Below are positions 1-12,216 of a DNA stretch of 64,000 nucleotides, one piece after another. The notes under the pieces were generated by a model. That model worked only from the letters and a program-made list of their open reading frames with translations, was not told the DNA's origin and ran no database searches. The stretch spans positions 29,278,177 through 29,342,176 of the forward strand of contig JAJEKV010000001.1 of the NCBI GenBank assembly GCA_021234155.1, read 5' to 3'. Made by a program: the position numbers and the translations under genes. Source of the DNA: Isoetes taiwanensis (Eukaryota; Streptophyta; Lycopodiopsida; Isoetales; Isoetaceae). How positions within the stretch are numbered: position 1 is the stretch's first letter; each line of letters starts with the position of its first letter.

Positions 1-893
1 TATTTGGCACTGCTATCATATCTCCAGATCCCTTCCAAGCATGCAGTCTAGATTTTATAAGTCCAATTGTTCCTCCAATATCTGCACAACATCAACGCAT
101 ATTGGTGGCAACTGACTATTTTACCAAATGGGCATAAGGAGTTCCCCTTAGACAAGCAAATGCCTTGACCACTGCTAGGTTCATACACGAGAATATTTGT
201 GCTAGGTTTGGCATTCCCTTCAAAATTGTGTCAGATAGAGGAAGCCAATTTATGAATGAGGTGATTACTGCTCTTTTGTCTACTCTAAGAGTAAAACACG
301 CAAAGAGGTCAGCTTATTATCCTTAAGGGAATGGTCATGCTGAATCTACAAACAAAGTGCTCAAAACAATATTGTCAGCATTTGTAAAAAAAGATTGGCA
401 TGTGAAACTCCATGATGCTCTGTGGGCATACATGGCCACTATCAAGACAGCAACTAAGCATACACCTTTCAGTTTGGTATATGGGATTGAATATGTTGTT
501 CCAGTGGAATTGGAACTGCCATCTTTAAGATTAGCATACAAACTCAACTTGGAAATGGAAGAGGCACTCAAGGAAAGATGTGTGAGGCTGATGCAACTAG
601 AAGAACACAGATTTGAAGCTGAGAATGCTATACTAATAAAAAAAGCCAAGGATGTGGCAGCCTTCAAAGCTGCTCGTAAGTAGCAAGGAACACTCAATGA
701 AGGGGAATTGGTCTTGAAATGGAACAAGGCAAGAGAAGATAATGCAACTCCATTTGAGAATCTGTGGGAAGGACCATTTGAAGTAATTGGATTGCAGGCA
801 AAGACTCGTACTGGCTGGAATTAGTTGCTGAGGATAGATAACTACCAAATCCCATCAACATATTGCACCTGAAGAGGTACTGGCAACATCATG
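1..893 (+). pseudogene. Ty3/gypsy integrase, degenerate 3' portion
   Basis: Conceptual translation gives the integrase catalytic core (VATDYFTKWA, then FGIPFKIVSDRGSQF, then the NGHAESTNKVL segment with the catalytic Glu), followed by the C-terminal module with WEGPFEVI and, after a frame change near 795, PNPINILHLKRYW. Three in-frame stops (135-137, 324-326, 681-683) and the frame change show it is dead. It closely resembles the integrase at 53.5-54.6 kb, so both belong to one gypsy lineage. The 5' part of the element lies outside the window. The integrase would have joined element cDNA to host DNA. Confidence 0.9.
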
Positions 894-1618
894 TTGTCTT
901 AAGCTTATTTTGTTAAAATCTATTAAGAATTTGTAGGTAGAATAGTCTAATTTGCTTTTTGAATTGATTAAGATTGCAAAACATAAAAAACAGAAGAAGA
1001 AAAGACAAAAAATAAATGCAAGAGTACCTTGAGAGTTAGTTTGTGTTCTTAGATTAAAGAAGTTATTCAGCAAGAATTGTTTATGCTCAAGGATTCCACT
1101 CCTGAAACTAATGCAAAGACAGGGAGATTCATGCAGTGCCAGCTTGTACAAGTCTCAAATCATACATTCTTATTGTTGAAGTTTTGATTTCCATGCAGGA
1201 GCATCTGAATTTGTACTCATACACATCATATTCACACATTCTCTTCCATTATTTCTCCATACTTGTTGCTGCCGCCATTCCTATCATTCCTACCATGCTG
1301 CTCAAGAGTTATCCTTGATCCACCTGAGACCTCTATTTGATGATTTCCCATCAAGTTCATCATACTGATGTCATATCCCCATCCAGCAGTTCTATTTTTC
1401 TAAGTAATAATCATATTTGTCATGCAAGTTCACCTGTTCTCTATATTGATAATTTTATACATATCATCTGCTTCACTTGTCAACATCTTTTCTTTTCACC
1501 CATTGCAGGATCACAAAGTTGCCAACCATATTCCCACATTGGCAGCTGACAGGAACTTCAGTTGGATCATTTGCAAAACACAGAGGCTGGGGGACCAGCC
1601 TATTCTTTTTGTTTGGCA
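894..1618 (+). other. Gypsy untranslated tail between integrase and LTR
   Basis: No coding sequence is seen. The stretch is AT-rich and ends with a G-run (1589-1593, in ggctgggggacc) about 25 bases before the LTR-like start. The same G-run arrangement stands before the LTR at 55421. It may be a polypurine tract displaced from the LTR edge. Confidence 0.5.
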
Positions 1619-2310
1619 TGATGCTGCCATGCTATGGCAGCATAGAAGAGCATGACACATGAGGATATACTTATGCCTCATATTGATTTGAGCACAGATG
1701 TACAAGCACTATTTATTTGAAGAATTCACATCCCTAGAGATCACAAGTGGATTTTTGAAGACCAAGGTGAAGACATTCATGAAAGATCACACAAGCATGC
1801 AAACAAAGGAGATTTAAGTAAAGCAATTTGAAGTTTGAAAGACCCCTTGAGTTGACTTGGTATGTGTTCTTACTTTGAGTTCTTGGCATGACTATTTCAT
1901 ATGATCCATTTCCAAAGCTCATCACCTCCTCTCCGATGCAAAACTTCTCACTTGCCTGAAATTCCATGCTTTACCTTCATATCCCATAGCGAATTTGGCA
2001 AAAGAATCTTTTTCTAGTCAAAACATGTCATTCATACACCATTCACACTTCACACATCCATCATGCCACCACCATCTTGAAAAAGCAAAAAATTCCATTC
2101 AAGTTGGCTACTCCCATGAGCTAAGGTCATATTCTCTCTCTAAAGTCAAAGTATGGAGAGAAAGTGCACAAATTCCTAAAGGGAGCATGAAGAAGTCAAG
2201 CAATCAAATCATTACACAAAAATTTCAAGTTCATGTGCATTTAGTGTCAAGTTGCTCCATTTCATCACCAAACGTTGCCAAATCACCATCCATATCATCA
2301 CCATAGCCAT
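1619..2310 (+). repeat. Gypsy LTR fragment, type 2 (5' part)
   Basis: This matches 47107-47815 over roughly 650 bp. It starts with a perfect 10-bp inverted repeat (1621-1630 with 1634-1643, loop gct), which resembles the terminal hairpin of the other gypsy LTRs in the window. The following text (tgaagaccaaggtgaagac) is distantly related to the LTR at 25343. The 3' end of this LTR could not be located. Short ORFs here are antisense or chance. Confidence 0.65.
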
Positions 2311-3705
2311 GTCATCACACACATGTCACCCTTCATGAAAAGTTTATTCTTTCAAAAATTTCTCCTAAATAAGTTATTTGGACTATAAGGGGACATGCCA
2401 TCATGCCACATCATCACTAATGCCTCCACATCACCACACACATGCATCATTTCCATCTCATCAAAAGTTTTGACTAGAAAAAAGATGTTTTGCCAACTTG
2501 TTTGACACCTCATCATCTCACATCCGGCCACGATATGCTCTCTTGGTCAAGCCCGACCAACCGCTATTCATGATACTGAGCATGGCCTCGGTGTGCTCAT
2601 TAGGATCATACATTCAGGAGGTAATGGATCTGAGGGCTCGCATATGCCCCGGGACAACCATTTGATGGGCAGGAAATACTTCATCATGCATGTATCCTAT
2701 TGTTTAAATTCGGTTTTTCCGTCAAGTGGAAAACTTTTTGGATTTTTTTTTTCAGGTAAGTTTTCAAAGGTTTTAAAGATTTTAGCTGCCGATAAAAAAT
2801 TCCGGCTATCCAAAAATCGAAAGAAGTGTTTTAAGAGTCCTTATTTGTATGATTTTGGCTTCTCTATTTTTTTTTTTTACTTTGTTTCCTCTTTGGGCTC
2901 GATTGCAGCTGGCGAGGAGGGCGACACATGCAATGCCACGAGTACTAAGTCGATTTATCTTCTGGCATCTTCTCGAACCTAGCTTTGTTACCCTGATGCA
3001 GGGCCCATGATGCATATGATTTGGTTCTAGGATACAAGATCTGGCCGGTTGCCCTATTTTCCTTCTGTCTAATCCGTCAGAACTGAGAGTAATAGAACGG
3101 TTTGACATCTCCATTGGATTGCTCTATGATTTTCGAAATGAGTACTGTCCTATTTTTCTTCTGTTTAATCTGTCAGAACTGAGAGTAACAGAATGGATTG
3201 ATATCTCCGTTGGATTGCTCTAGGATTTTCGAAGTGAGTTGGGTGAGGTTTGAGTTTTTGATGTCTTTTGTGTTTTGGTTCGAAATCATCCATGTTCTTC
3301 ATGTTGGAAACCAACCATTTGTCGAGGTACGTTTGAAATGGTTATATGGCTATTGCTTATATAATTCTTGGTTTCTCAACTATAAGTTTAGGGACTATTA
3401 CTAAAATCAACTTTATAGGTGGGGATTAGGACCATAGATACAAACTATGAGTCTTTGTTGTATCTTTCGAACAGATTAGTATTTTAGTTGAGGCACCATT
3501 CAATAGGGCACGCTTTCACACAAGCAAGGTAATGAAAAGCTTTTATTCTAGGTATGATGCTTCTCTCTACTTTTGCCAATGTGAACTTTTGTGGCATTCA
3601 TTTTGTGAACTTTTGAAAATGAGGTAGTGCCGATGTTCAAGGTTAGAAGAATCTATGTCTCAAGTTTTTTCTTTATTCTATAAGTGTAATTTTTTACTTG
3701 CATGA
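2311..3705. other. Non-coding flank left of the LINE
   Basis: No gene is recognised. This is either the remainder of the type-2 LTR or host DNA. A tandem duplication lies at 3053-3240. The stretch ends at the LINE target site. Confidence 0.5.
3053..3240. repeat. ~96-bp tandem duplication
   Basis: Two adjacent copies begin with cctatttt (3053) and cctattttt (3149). Both contain gtcagaactgagagtaa and ggattgctcta, and they differ at scattered bases. Confidence 0.8.
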
Positions 3706-3718
3706 AGATGACTTGCTC
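3706..3718. repeat. Target-site duplication of the LINE (left)
   Basis: The 13-mer agatgacttgctc here recurs at 25103-25115, just after the LINE poly-A. Such a 13-bp direct repeat is typical of target-primed reverse transcription. Confidence 0.9.
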
Positions 3719-4487
3719 GGACCTTGGGGAAAGAGAATGGGACGTGTGCCTATTTTCTTGGATTTTTTGTCCTTTTCTCACATTTTCTGTTACATGCCAT
3801 TTCTTGCCAAATTCTGTGAGAGAAAGCACGTTCACTAATTTCTGAATCAAATTTCTGGTAGATTGATTGCTGTCTTTGTAGAGGGGTAGCTCTGGGCTGA
3901 TTCTCAACGTTAGTAGCTACATTTTGAATATCAATTTCATATATTTATGAAGTCGATCTCTGCTTCCATCTTTCTACGGAGACAAAAGTTTTTACAATTA
4001 TCAGGGAAACATCTAGAATTACTTGTGGATTCCTAAGAGGCTCAGCTTCAGAACTCTAAAATTCATTGATTATACATCAACTATTTCCTGAAGAACTTTT
4101 CACATCAGAGTATTCCTTTGTCCCCAGCACAGTGGAATTTGAAGTCGAAATCACAAATTCTTGGTTGGAAGAATTTATTGGTTCCAGTTCAGTAGCTCCA
4201 GCAGGAACATTCAGAGTATTTTGTGATTGGACTGATTATAAAATTTCTGTGGAAGTTTACTCTCAGATAGAGGCAGTTCAAACTGTTGATCTTTCCCCTT
4301 AAGATCTTCGGATTTGATTGATCTTTTGTCAGTAATTGTTGGAATGGCATTTGGTATGGCAGTCCGACCACTTTTAGTTAAATTTCTTTCTCTCTAATGG
4401 TCTCTTTCCCCTGTTTTCTCTTTTTCCCCCTTTTCGTTATTCAATTTTCTGCATGTCCTTTTGTTGGTTCACCCTGAACAACACGCA

Positions 4488-6876
4488 ATGGTCTCGAAAT
4501 TCACAGAAAACCCTAAAAATTTAGCCTTTCTTCACGCTTTTGCCAATCTTCCTGCTCAAGAAAGAGCCTCTGTTCTCCGGAACCTAATTTCCTTTCAAGA
4601 AGAGCCTCAAGATACCATCCTTTTTGGTAATTTTACTAATCTACTTCCAACAATGGACCCAATTTCACATGAAGTTCCTTTCTGGGACAATCTCTCTGCT
4701 GATCCCGATCACAGGGGCATTCTTCATCCCATAAACCCAAACACTCAAGCTCCCTTTCCTTATGGAGTTTCGAGGAGACACCCGGAACTGCGTTCAGACG
4801 AAGAATTGGATGGCAGACTTCAAAGGACCAAACCGCCACATATTCAAGAAAGAAAGATGAATCTCTACAATGGTATTTCTCTAAATCTTCCAATTGTTCA
4901 TTCCAAAATTGATGCTCTGTCACAGTCTGCTGTTATTGTCAAAATTCAAAAATGTGGAATTAAACTTGATAAGCTTTGGGCCTTTCTCCTTAACCTAAAT
5001 AAAGGAATCATAATTCAGGTCGTTTACTGGCTCAACTTTCCTTACATCATGATTGAATGTGGTAACTCCAGATCAGACAATTTTTTCCTCAATTATGGCC
5101 CGTTGACCTATGAAACCTCTCAATTGACATTTCTGAAATGGCACCCGAAGCTTGACATTGATCAAATGAACAATTTATGCATTGCCTCAACTTCCCTTTT
5201 TGACCTAAATCCTATCTATTGGGATGAAGAATGCTTCAAGATCCTCTTCAATTCCATTGGCACCTATATCTCAACAGAGTACTCTGCTTCTAGACCCCCC
5301 AGAGCTTTTGTCCAACTGGACCTGTCCAAAGATATACCTATTTCCATTCCTTTCAAAGATGCCTTTGGAGTAGAATCATCTTTAGCTCTTAGATGGTCTG
5401 GACTGCCTTCCCAATGCCAGAAATGTCTCCATAGACACTTCTGGTACTCAGATTGCAAATTAAATTCTGGATCTCAGCAAGAAAATAGGCTAAATGTGTC
5501 TGCAGATGAGAATATTAGCAAGATTCCTCCTGACGGGATGGAAAAAATAGTGGATCAGTCAGCTAAGGGAGGTATATCTCAGGAAAATCATGAAAAGAAA
5601 ATGGATTCTTTCCATAATTTGCCAGAAAATGAACAGTTCAAATGGACCAGGGTAAATGGCAGCTACAGAAGGATTCAGAAACAAAAGGCTGTAAGAGAGC
5701 AGATGAAAGACAAGGGTAAACTGGATGAGCAGTTTAATTTCTCTGGACAAAAGAGAAATAATGGTATAACAATTGGAGAACCCAAGGTCTTGGTCAGAGG
5801 GATTACTTCAGATAAACCTAATCAGGCCACAGATGTATTAAGCATTACCTTAAGTAACATCATCAAGGATGCTAAAACTCAGAACAAGGGTCAATGCTCA
5901 TATAGTCTTATTGACTACCCTATCAAGAACACAAGCAAGAATGGGTCATTAAGTATGAAATCTCAAGGCAAAGCAAAATTTCAGGTGAACTCTTTCACAA
6001 AGAATTCACAGCCTAAATCAGTTTCACCAGCAATGTTGTCTCATCATATCATAGCTTCAAGTGAACCAAGTATACCTCATGGTCTTTCAGATTTGATTTT
6101 GACTAAAACTCTAAGTCAAAATACTGAAGTCTTGACTCATGATACTACTCAACACCAGGTCAACCAGCAAGTCAACTGTCAAAATCCGTTTCAGGTATTA
6201 TCTGACCTAAATAATAATTTGGATTTTGAGTTAGATAAGAGCAAAGCATGTTCCTCCTCTCATAATATCCTACCTTCTCCTCCAAATAATGCTGTAATTG
6301 ATAGCATTCCCTCCAATTAAGACCTCTCTTCCATCTCTCATTGACTTAGACTCCCTAATTGTGGAAGATACTATTAGTCCTCCAAGAATATCCAGTAAGA
6401 TTGCAGATCAGCTGGCTTCACTTCAATTTCAAATGTTCCATGAGGAATATGTCCAGGCTGGTTCTCAAGTCAAAGAAGCAAATGAGGTGGACTCTTCTGA
6501 TTTTGTTCCTGAGACTCCAGAAGACAAAGTTGAGGAATCAAAGGAGCTCCAAGAAAATGCAATCATAAGGCAAGTGCCAGATTCTGCTCCATTAAGTACT
6601 CTTAATAATAATTCTATGTTTCATTTTTATCCTGGTGGTTGTTCTGATTTTAGTGATAGTGAGGATTATGGTTCGGATAAGGAAAATTGGGGAAAAGAAG
6701 AATATCTTATAGAAAGTAATGCCCAAATTTCAAATCCTGAAAATAAACAGCCAGCAAAAAAATCTGCTAAAAAAAATGGGAATAATTTAGGGAAGATCTT
6801 ATCTGCTATGAATAAAACCCCTGCCCCTGCTCAAAATACTAGAAGTAAGAAGAAAACCAAAAAGTCCAGAATCTAA
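4488..6876 (+). pseudogene. LINE ORF1 protein (nucleic-acid-binding), frameshifted
   Basis: The first ATG of the open frame is at 4488 (MVSKFTENPKN); upstream the frame is open only from a TTG. About 610 codons run to a stop at 6318-6320. A second frame continues from about 6298 to 6876 (ending RSKKKTKKSRI), so the original ORF1 was probably ~800 residues with one frameshift near 6300. The middle looks like the DUF4283 region of plant L1 ORF1 (LDKLWAFLLNLNKG to LDLSKDIPIS), followed by a zinc-knuckle-like CQKCLHRHFWYSDC near 5418-5455. The C-terminal part is low-complexity with a basic tail. In this family ORF1 packages LINE RNA. ORF2 starts 33 bp downstream. Confidence 0.85.
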
Positions 6877-6909
6877 ATCTTCTTCTACTTTCTATCCTTT
6901 TCAATTTCT

Positions 6910-7731
6910 ATGAAGATCCTTTCCTGGAATCTTAGAGGCATCAAGGGTCCTCTTAAAAGAAGGCGTGCCATTGCCCAGATTAGGATATATAATGTTGATA
7001 TCATCCTCCTCCAGAAGATTAAGCTTCCTTCTTTTGAATGCAGCAATTTGGGAGAATGGATTTATCCTAATTCCTCTTCCATTTGGATTGATTCTAGTGG
7101 TGCAAGTGGAGGTCTTGCAATAATTTGGAAGAGAGAACTCAATCATATTTCTTTCCACAATGGTCTCTCTAAGACTTGGCAGGCTGTTATTCTTTCTATC
7201 TCCAACTCCATCTTTGGCATTATAAACATTTATGCTCCAACTACCCCTAAGGATAGAGAACCGATCTGGTCTGAAATTAATTATTGGTTGGGTACCCAAA
7301 ACATTGATAATTGGATCATAGCTGGAGACTTTAATAATACACCATCTTGGGACTTCAAACTAGGGAACAAAATTAATATGACCAGAGCTGAGAGAGAAAC
7401 CTGGGATTCTCTTATAATTGACAATGGTATGATTTACATCCCCTCATCTTCTGCTACCTATACCTGGTCCAACAAGCAAAAAGACAAAGATAGGGTCTAT
7501 TGCACCTTGGACAGATTCTATGTATCCAACCCCTCCACAGCTTTCTGGGATAACAATTATATTACTAGTGATGAGGGTACATCAATCTCTGATCATCAAC
7601 CTCAATTTCTTCATACTTCTCACATCACCAAAATTCAAAGGCAGGGAAGTACTCCTTATAAGTTCAACTCCACTCTTCTGGATAATGAGAATTTCTGTTC
7701 CCAATTCATTGCCTTCTATGAGAATTTCTGA
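6910..7731 (+). pseudogene. LINE ORF2, endonuclease domain (5' part)
   Basis: It starts at MKILSWNLRGI, the normal beginning of plant L1 ORF2. APE-type endonuclease motifs follow: NLRG, YAPTTPKDR, GDFNN, LDRFYVS and SDHQP. The usual LQE(T)K motif reads LLQKIKL, so the metal-binding Glu appears replaced by Lys, which should kill nicking. The frame runs to FYENF and stops at 7729-7731, where the MULE begins. The reverse transcriptase half resumes at 22599. Confidence 0.9.
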
Positions 7732-7733
7732 TC

Positions 7734-7785
7734 GAGTGCGAATTTTTAGAGGGTTTTTTTTGGAAGGGTTTAGAGGGTTTTTTAG
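7734..7785. repeat. MULE left terminal inverted repeat
   Basis: Two gagggttttt blocks are separated by ~15 bp. The partner, inverted, is 22545-22597. Confidence 0.7.
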
Positions 7786-7980
7786 ATTGTCACATCAAAT
7801 TCTGCTTTTGCCATTGGTTTTGAGGTGTAGAAGATGCAATTGAAGACTCCATACTATAGAAAATAACACTGCATTAAAGTATGTAGAAGTGGTTTAAAAG
7901 AAATAGTTTGAAGTAAACTATGGAAGACAAAATACTATAATCCATAATAATGTTATGAAAACCTAGACGACATGAAGTCC

Positions 7981-8408
7981 TCATCCTTCTTCACACTCGT
8001 CATCTACAAGTAGACAACGCCTACGTCTTCTTTCCTTCTGAACTGGAGATTCCCTTTTTGACAAAAATGAAGCTATTGATTCGGCATACACAGGAAGAAT
8101 GCTAATATGTTAAAAAGGATAAGTAGTACTACCATAATTGCTAAACATTTACAAAGAGAAATAAACGAACGTACTATGAAGGTTCTTCATCTTCCTCTGC
8201 CACTTCGTCACCTGAATCCTCAGAAAGCTCGTAATTCTTCTCATCATATTTTTTTGAACCACTTGCAAGGGCTGAAAGACGAGATGCATTTACATGTTCC
8301 ACTAACATTCTATCATTGTCTAACCCATAGCAATGACGAGATAAAATAGCAGATGCTACTATTGAACCCGTTCCACTAAGTAAGTCCAATACCAGGCCTT
8401 CTCTTGGA
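7981..8408 (-). pseudogene. Captured C-terminal fragment of a SAM-dependent DNA methyltransferase-like gene
   Basis: On the reverse strand, an exon 8408-8175 begins after a pyrimidine-rich tttag acceptor and encodes LVLDLLSGTGSIVASAIL, then HCYGLDND and LSAL. This fits motif I (the AdoMet-binding loop) of amino-methyltransferases of the N6-adenine/N4-cytosine type. A GT donor at 8174-8173 and an AG acceptor at 8103-8102 join it in frame to an exon 8101-7981. That exon ends in a basic run RRRRRC, an acidic tail and TGA (7983-7981). Motif I near the C-terminus suits the beta class, where the catalytic DPPY box comes first; that part is absent. The upstream intron runs into the MULE transposase exon on the other strand, so this is a fragment carried by the MULE, either captured or a remnant of a second MULE gene. 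Confidence 0.5.
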
Positions 8409-8423
8409 CTAAAATTCAAGAGG

Positions 8424-8910
8424 GTGAGTCAAGAGGGTGATAGTGTGTATTTGGCCCTATCATGTAATGGGAACTTTGTAACAGTCGAAGGCACTCCTGT
8501 TCCCACTGAGGTCAGCACTCCTCATGCACCTATAATTGTTGATAGTCTGACCCAACATATTCTTGAGAGCAATGTAAACATTGTATCCACGTTTCAGACA
8601 ATAGTTGATAGTTTTGGATCTAGCAAATTGAAAAGATTGTGTTCATTTGTTTCTGCACCAACATCGGTAAGATGTCTACCCTCCCATTACAATGGCAATG
8701 TAGTATTCGAGCTGCCTCCAAATGAATTGAGTTCTATGGCAGGCATGGAAAGAAAGCTCGATCCACATCTATGGACCAAACCCGAGAAGACAAGTCACTC
8801 ATTCGATGGCATAGTTAAATATTCCAAGTGTTGTGGTCATTTAAGGTGCATGAATCCGACATGTGACTATTTTCTTTCTAGAAGTCTACCAAATGATGTC
8901 CAGTGGAAAG
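8424..8910 (+). pseudogene. MULE transposase, N-terminal coding segment
   Basis: An open frame runs from a GTG at 8424 (no ATG found, so the true start or splice site is unknown) to QWK at 8909, where the copia element inserts. The text contains CCGHLRCMNPTCDYF, a zinc-binding-like Cys cluster typical of the N-terminal region of MULE transposases. With the copia element and one TSD removed, the frame continues without a break at 14063 (QWK-G-TMKQQ). Confidence 0.75.
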
Positions 8911-9356
8911 TGAAAGACAATTCCTTATTCAAATCACCAACTAACTTAATGATACACCTTAGTGAATAAATAATGTCACACAATAAACCAACGTTTGAAA
9001 ATAATCTTCAATGGATAAACTTCATATCTTCGAGATCCCAGTTTCAACACGAATTTCTGATCAATTGGTATATCTGTACAATAAGAATGTTTCTGCTTAA
9101 ATGTATTAAGGGATCACCGCAATCCGGCAATCCCATGATCTTAACCTTTCACCGAACCAGTCAGTTACTAGATCTATGCATTCGTTACCACCTGGCCGAA
9201 TCGAGCTAGGACTTAGGTCTTTCCAAAATATGAGTTTCACATTGAGGTTAACCATTGAACCTTAACCATATTTCAAATATTCAATGAATAATATGATCAC
9301 TCAGATTTCAATGGTTGCTCACCTCATATCCTCATTTTAATCTTATATTCCCAACA
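8911..9356 (-). repeat. Copia 3' LTR
   Basis: This 446-bp repeat nearly matches 13612-14057. The adjacent purine tract, read on the minus strand, is at 9357-9366. Confidence 0.95.
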
Positions 9357-9376
9357 CTTCCCCGTCATTGAATATT

Positions 9377-12206
9377 TCAGCTTTGATCATACGACTGCAT
9401 AGCTGAGTTATTTTCTTCTATACTCTGCACACCCAGCAAACGTTTTAACATGTTAAATCTAGGCTCCCTGAGAGCCTTAGTTAACATATCTGCCATTTGT
9501 CTTTCTGTAGGAACATATTTGACTGTTACTAATCTTCTCTGAACCATCTCTCTTATAAAGTGCTGCTTCATCTCAATATGTTTAGACCTTTCATGAAGCA
9601 CTGGATTCTGGCTCATGGCTATTCCACTTGCACTGTCAGACCACAATGAAGTAGGTTCATGACTTCTTACACCAATTTCTTCTAATAATCTTTTTACCCA
9701 TAATATTTCTTTAGCAGCCAAGGTTAAAGCTATGTATTCTGATTCTGCACTAGACAAAGCCACAGTATTCTGTTTTTTGCATTTCCAGCTTACTGGATTC
9801 TCACCAATCATGACTATATATCCTGATGTTGAATGTCTCTGATCTACATCTCCTCCCCATTCAGCATCTGTATATGCATCAATATTGTATCCAGTGTCCC
9901 TGAATGTTATTCCATCATCTATAGATCCCTTTAAATATCTCAAAATACGTTTTGCTACTGCCCAATGCTGTCTTCATGGGTTATTATTATACCTGCTCAA
10001 TAGATTGACTGCAAAAGCAATGTCAGGTCTTGTTGCTCCAGATAAATGTAAAAGACAACCAATCAGACTCCTATAAGGCACCTGCTTCATGTATTCAATT
10101 TCTTCATCAGTTGTTGGGCACATTTTCTTACTGATCTTGTGCCCTGGGACCAGAGGTGTGCTCACAATATTGCATTCTGCCATTTTAAATCTATTAAGCA
10201 TACCTTGAATATAATCAGCTTGGCTCATGTCTGACAACTTTAATGCCCAAGAATTTCTTTAGCTCCGCTAAATCTGTCATTTTAAACCTGGATTTGAGCA
10301 ACTTCTTGCAGGTTTCTAGACAATCCAGATTATTGGAAAACATTACACAATCATCTACATAGAGTGCAATTATGCAAAAATGTTCATGCTGCTTGTATAC
10401 ATATAAATTCCCATCTCCATTTAACTTCATAAATCCCTGTTCTGTCAGACATTTATTCATGCAAGTGTACCATGCTCTAGGTGATTGTTTAAGCCCGTAT
10501 ACTGCCCTCTTCAACTTCCAAACTTTGTTCTTCTTTTTCTCAAAACCCAGAGGTGGTATCATGTAGATTTCTTCCTCTAATTCTGCATTTAAAAATGCAG
10601 TACTAACATCCATGTGGTGGACTTCCCAGTCCATTGAGTTAGCCAATGCTAGCATAATCCTTACACTTGATAATTTCACGATTGGTGAATAAGTGTCATT
10701 GTAGTCAACTCCCTTTTGCTGAGTAAACCCCTGAGCAACCAGTCTAGCCTTGAATTTTTTTGATCCATCTGGAAGCTCCTTTATCTTAAAAATCCATTTG
10801 TTACCTACCAGATTTTTATCTTCTGACTGATTCACTACTTTGAATGTATCAGTACGTTTAAATGCTGCCATTTCTTCATCCATAGCATTTTGCCATTCTT
10901 TACTGTTTTTATCATTCATTGCTGACTCATATGTTTGTGGCACATCATTCCCTATTGCTGCCATCAAATGTGGGACAATCTCTTCATCTATTGTGTCCAA
11001 CCTTCTGCTTTTTCCATCAGTTTCCCTTCCCAACTCATCAATATTAATTCCCGTATCTGCCAATTCCTTTTTCAGCCTTTCTGCTGCTGTCATTCTTTTC
11101 CTTGGCCTATCAGCAATATTTTCTTCTTGTGCCACTTCTGGACCAAGATTATTATCTGTTAAGCCTGCTTGTGTAATTTTATGTGAATCCCCATCATCAT
11201 CACTATCAAGTTCAATATCCTGGTCTGTTTTTGCCATTGCCCGTGTCTCCCTTTTATTTTCTGTTTTCAGACTTTTAAAGTCCTTATACAATTGTTCTTC
11301 AGAGAATACAACATCTCTGCTTATCACTATCTTTCCTTTAGATGGCACATAGAATCTATATGCCTTAGATTCCTCATCATACCCAATTAAAAATGCAATT
11401 AAAGCTCTGTCATCTAACTTACTTCTTAACTCTTCTGGAATGTGCACGTATGCCAAGCAACCATAGGTCCTAAATTTTTCATATGATGGCATTCTCTTGG
11501 ACCACAGCAGTTCTGGCACTTCTCCTTCAATACTAGAACTTGGAACCCTATTTTGTATATAAATTGCAGTCTTTAATGCTTCTTCCCATAACATATTAGG
11601 TAATCCAGCATGCTTTAGCATTGCCCTGACTGCATTTAAACATGTTCGATTCTTTCTTTCTGCTACCCCATTCTGTTGGGGAGAATACCTGCATGTTAAT
11701 TGTCTCTTAATCCCTTTCTCAATGCAAAAGGCTCTAAAACTCTTTGAGATATACTCACCACCCCTGTCAGATCTCAAACATTTTATTTTATAACCTGTTT
11801 CTCTTTCTACTTCATTCACATATTCCTTGAATGCTTTCAGAGCTTCATTTTTTTTTCTCAAACAATAGCATTTAGCTTTTCTAGTATAATCATCTATGAA
11901 AGTAATGAAGTACCTTTTTCCAGTATAACTTCTTACATTGAGTGGGCCACATATGTCTGTATGGATTAATTCCAGTGGTGTTTTAGCTCTCTTAGTTCTC
12001 CTGCCAAAAGGTAATCGAGTACTCTTACCTATCATGCACCCTCTACATACAAAGTTCTTTGCATCTTCACCTGCTGCATTAATGTATCCCAATTTGTTTA
12101 ATGCTTTCACATTGTTTATGTTTGTATGCCCCAATCGTTCATGCCATGTTTTATAATTAGGAATTGACACTTGATTAACTGCTGCCACATTATCAGAAAT
12201 ATCCAA
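9377..12206 (-). pseudogene. Copia pol: integrase, reverse transcriptase, RNase H
   Basis: Reading from 12206 down: GAG-pre-integrase zinc motif (WHERLGHTN, then CRGCMIGK), integrase core (IHTDICGPL, LRSDRGGEYIS, QQNGVAERKNR), RT (KWIFKIKELPDGSKK, MDVSTAFLNAELEEEIYM, YGLKQSPRAWY, ALYVDDCVMF) and RNase H (YTDAEWGGD, SSAESEYIAL, LWSDSASGIA, HIEMKQHFIRE). Catalytic residues look intact. The frame breaks near 10215-10237 (after FLGIKVV) and again at a TGA at 9976-9974 (NNNP-stop), which separates the RNase H piece 9943-9377. Gag-protease lies just upstream in a different frame. Confidence 0.95.
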
Positions 12207-12216
12207 CTCAAAGAGA

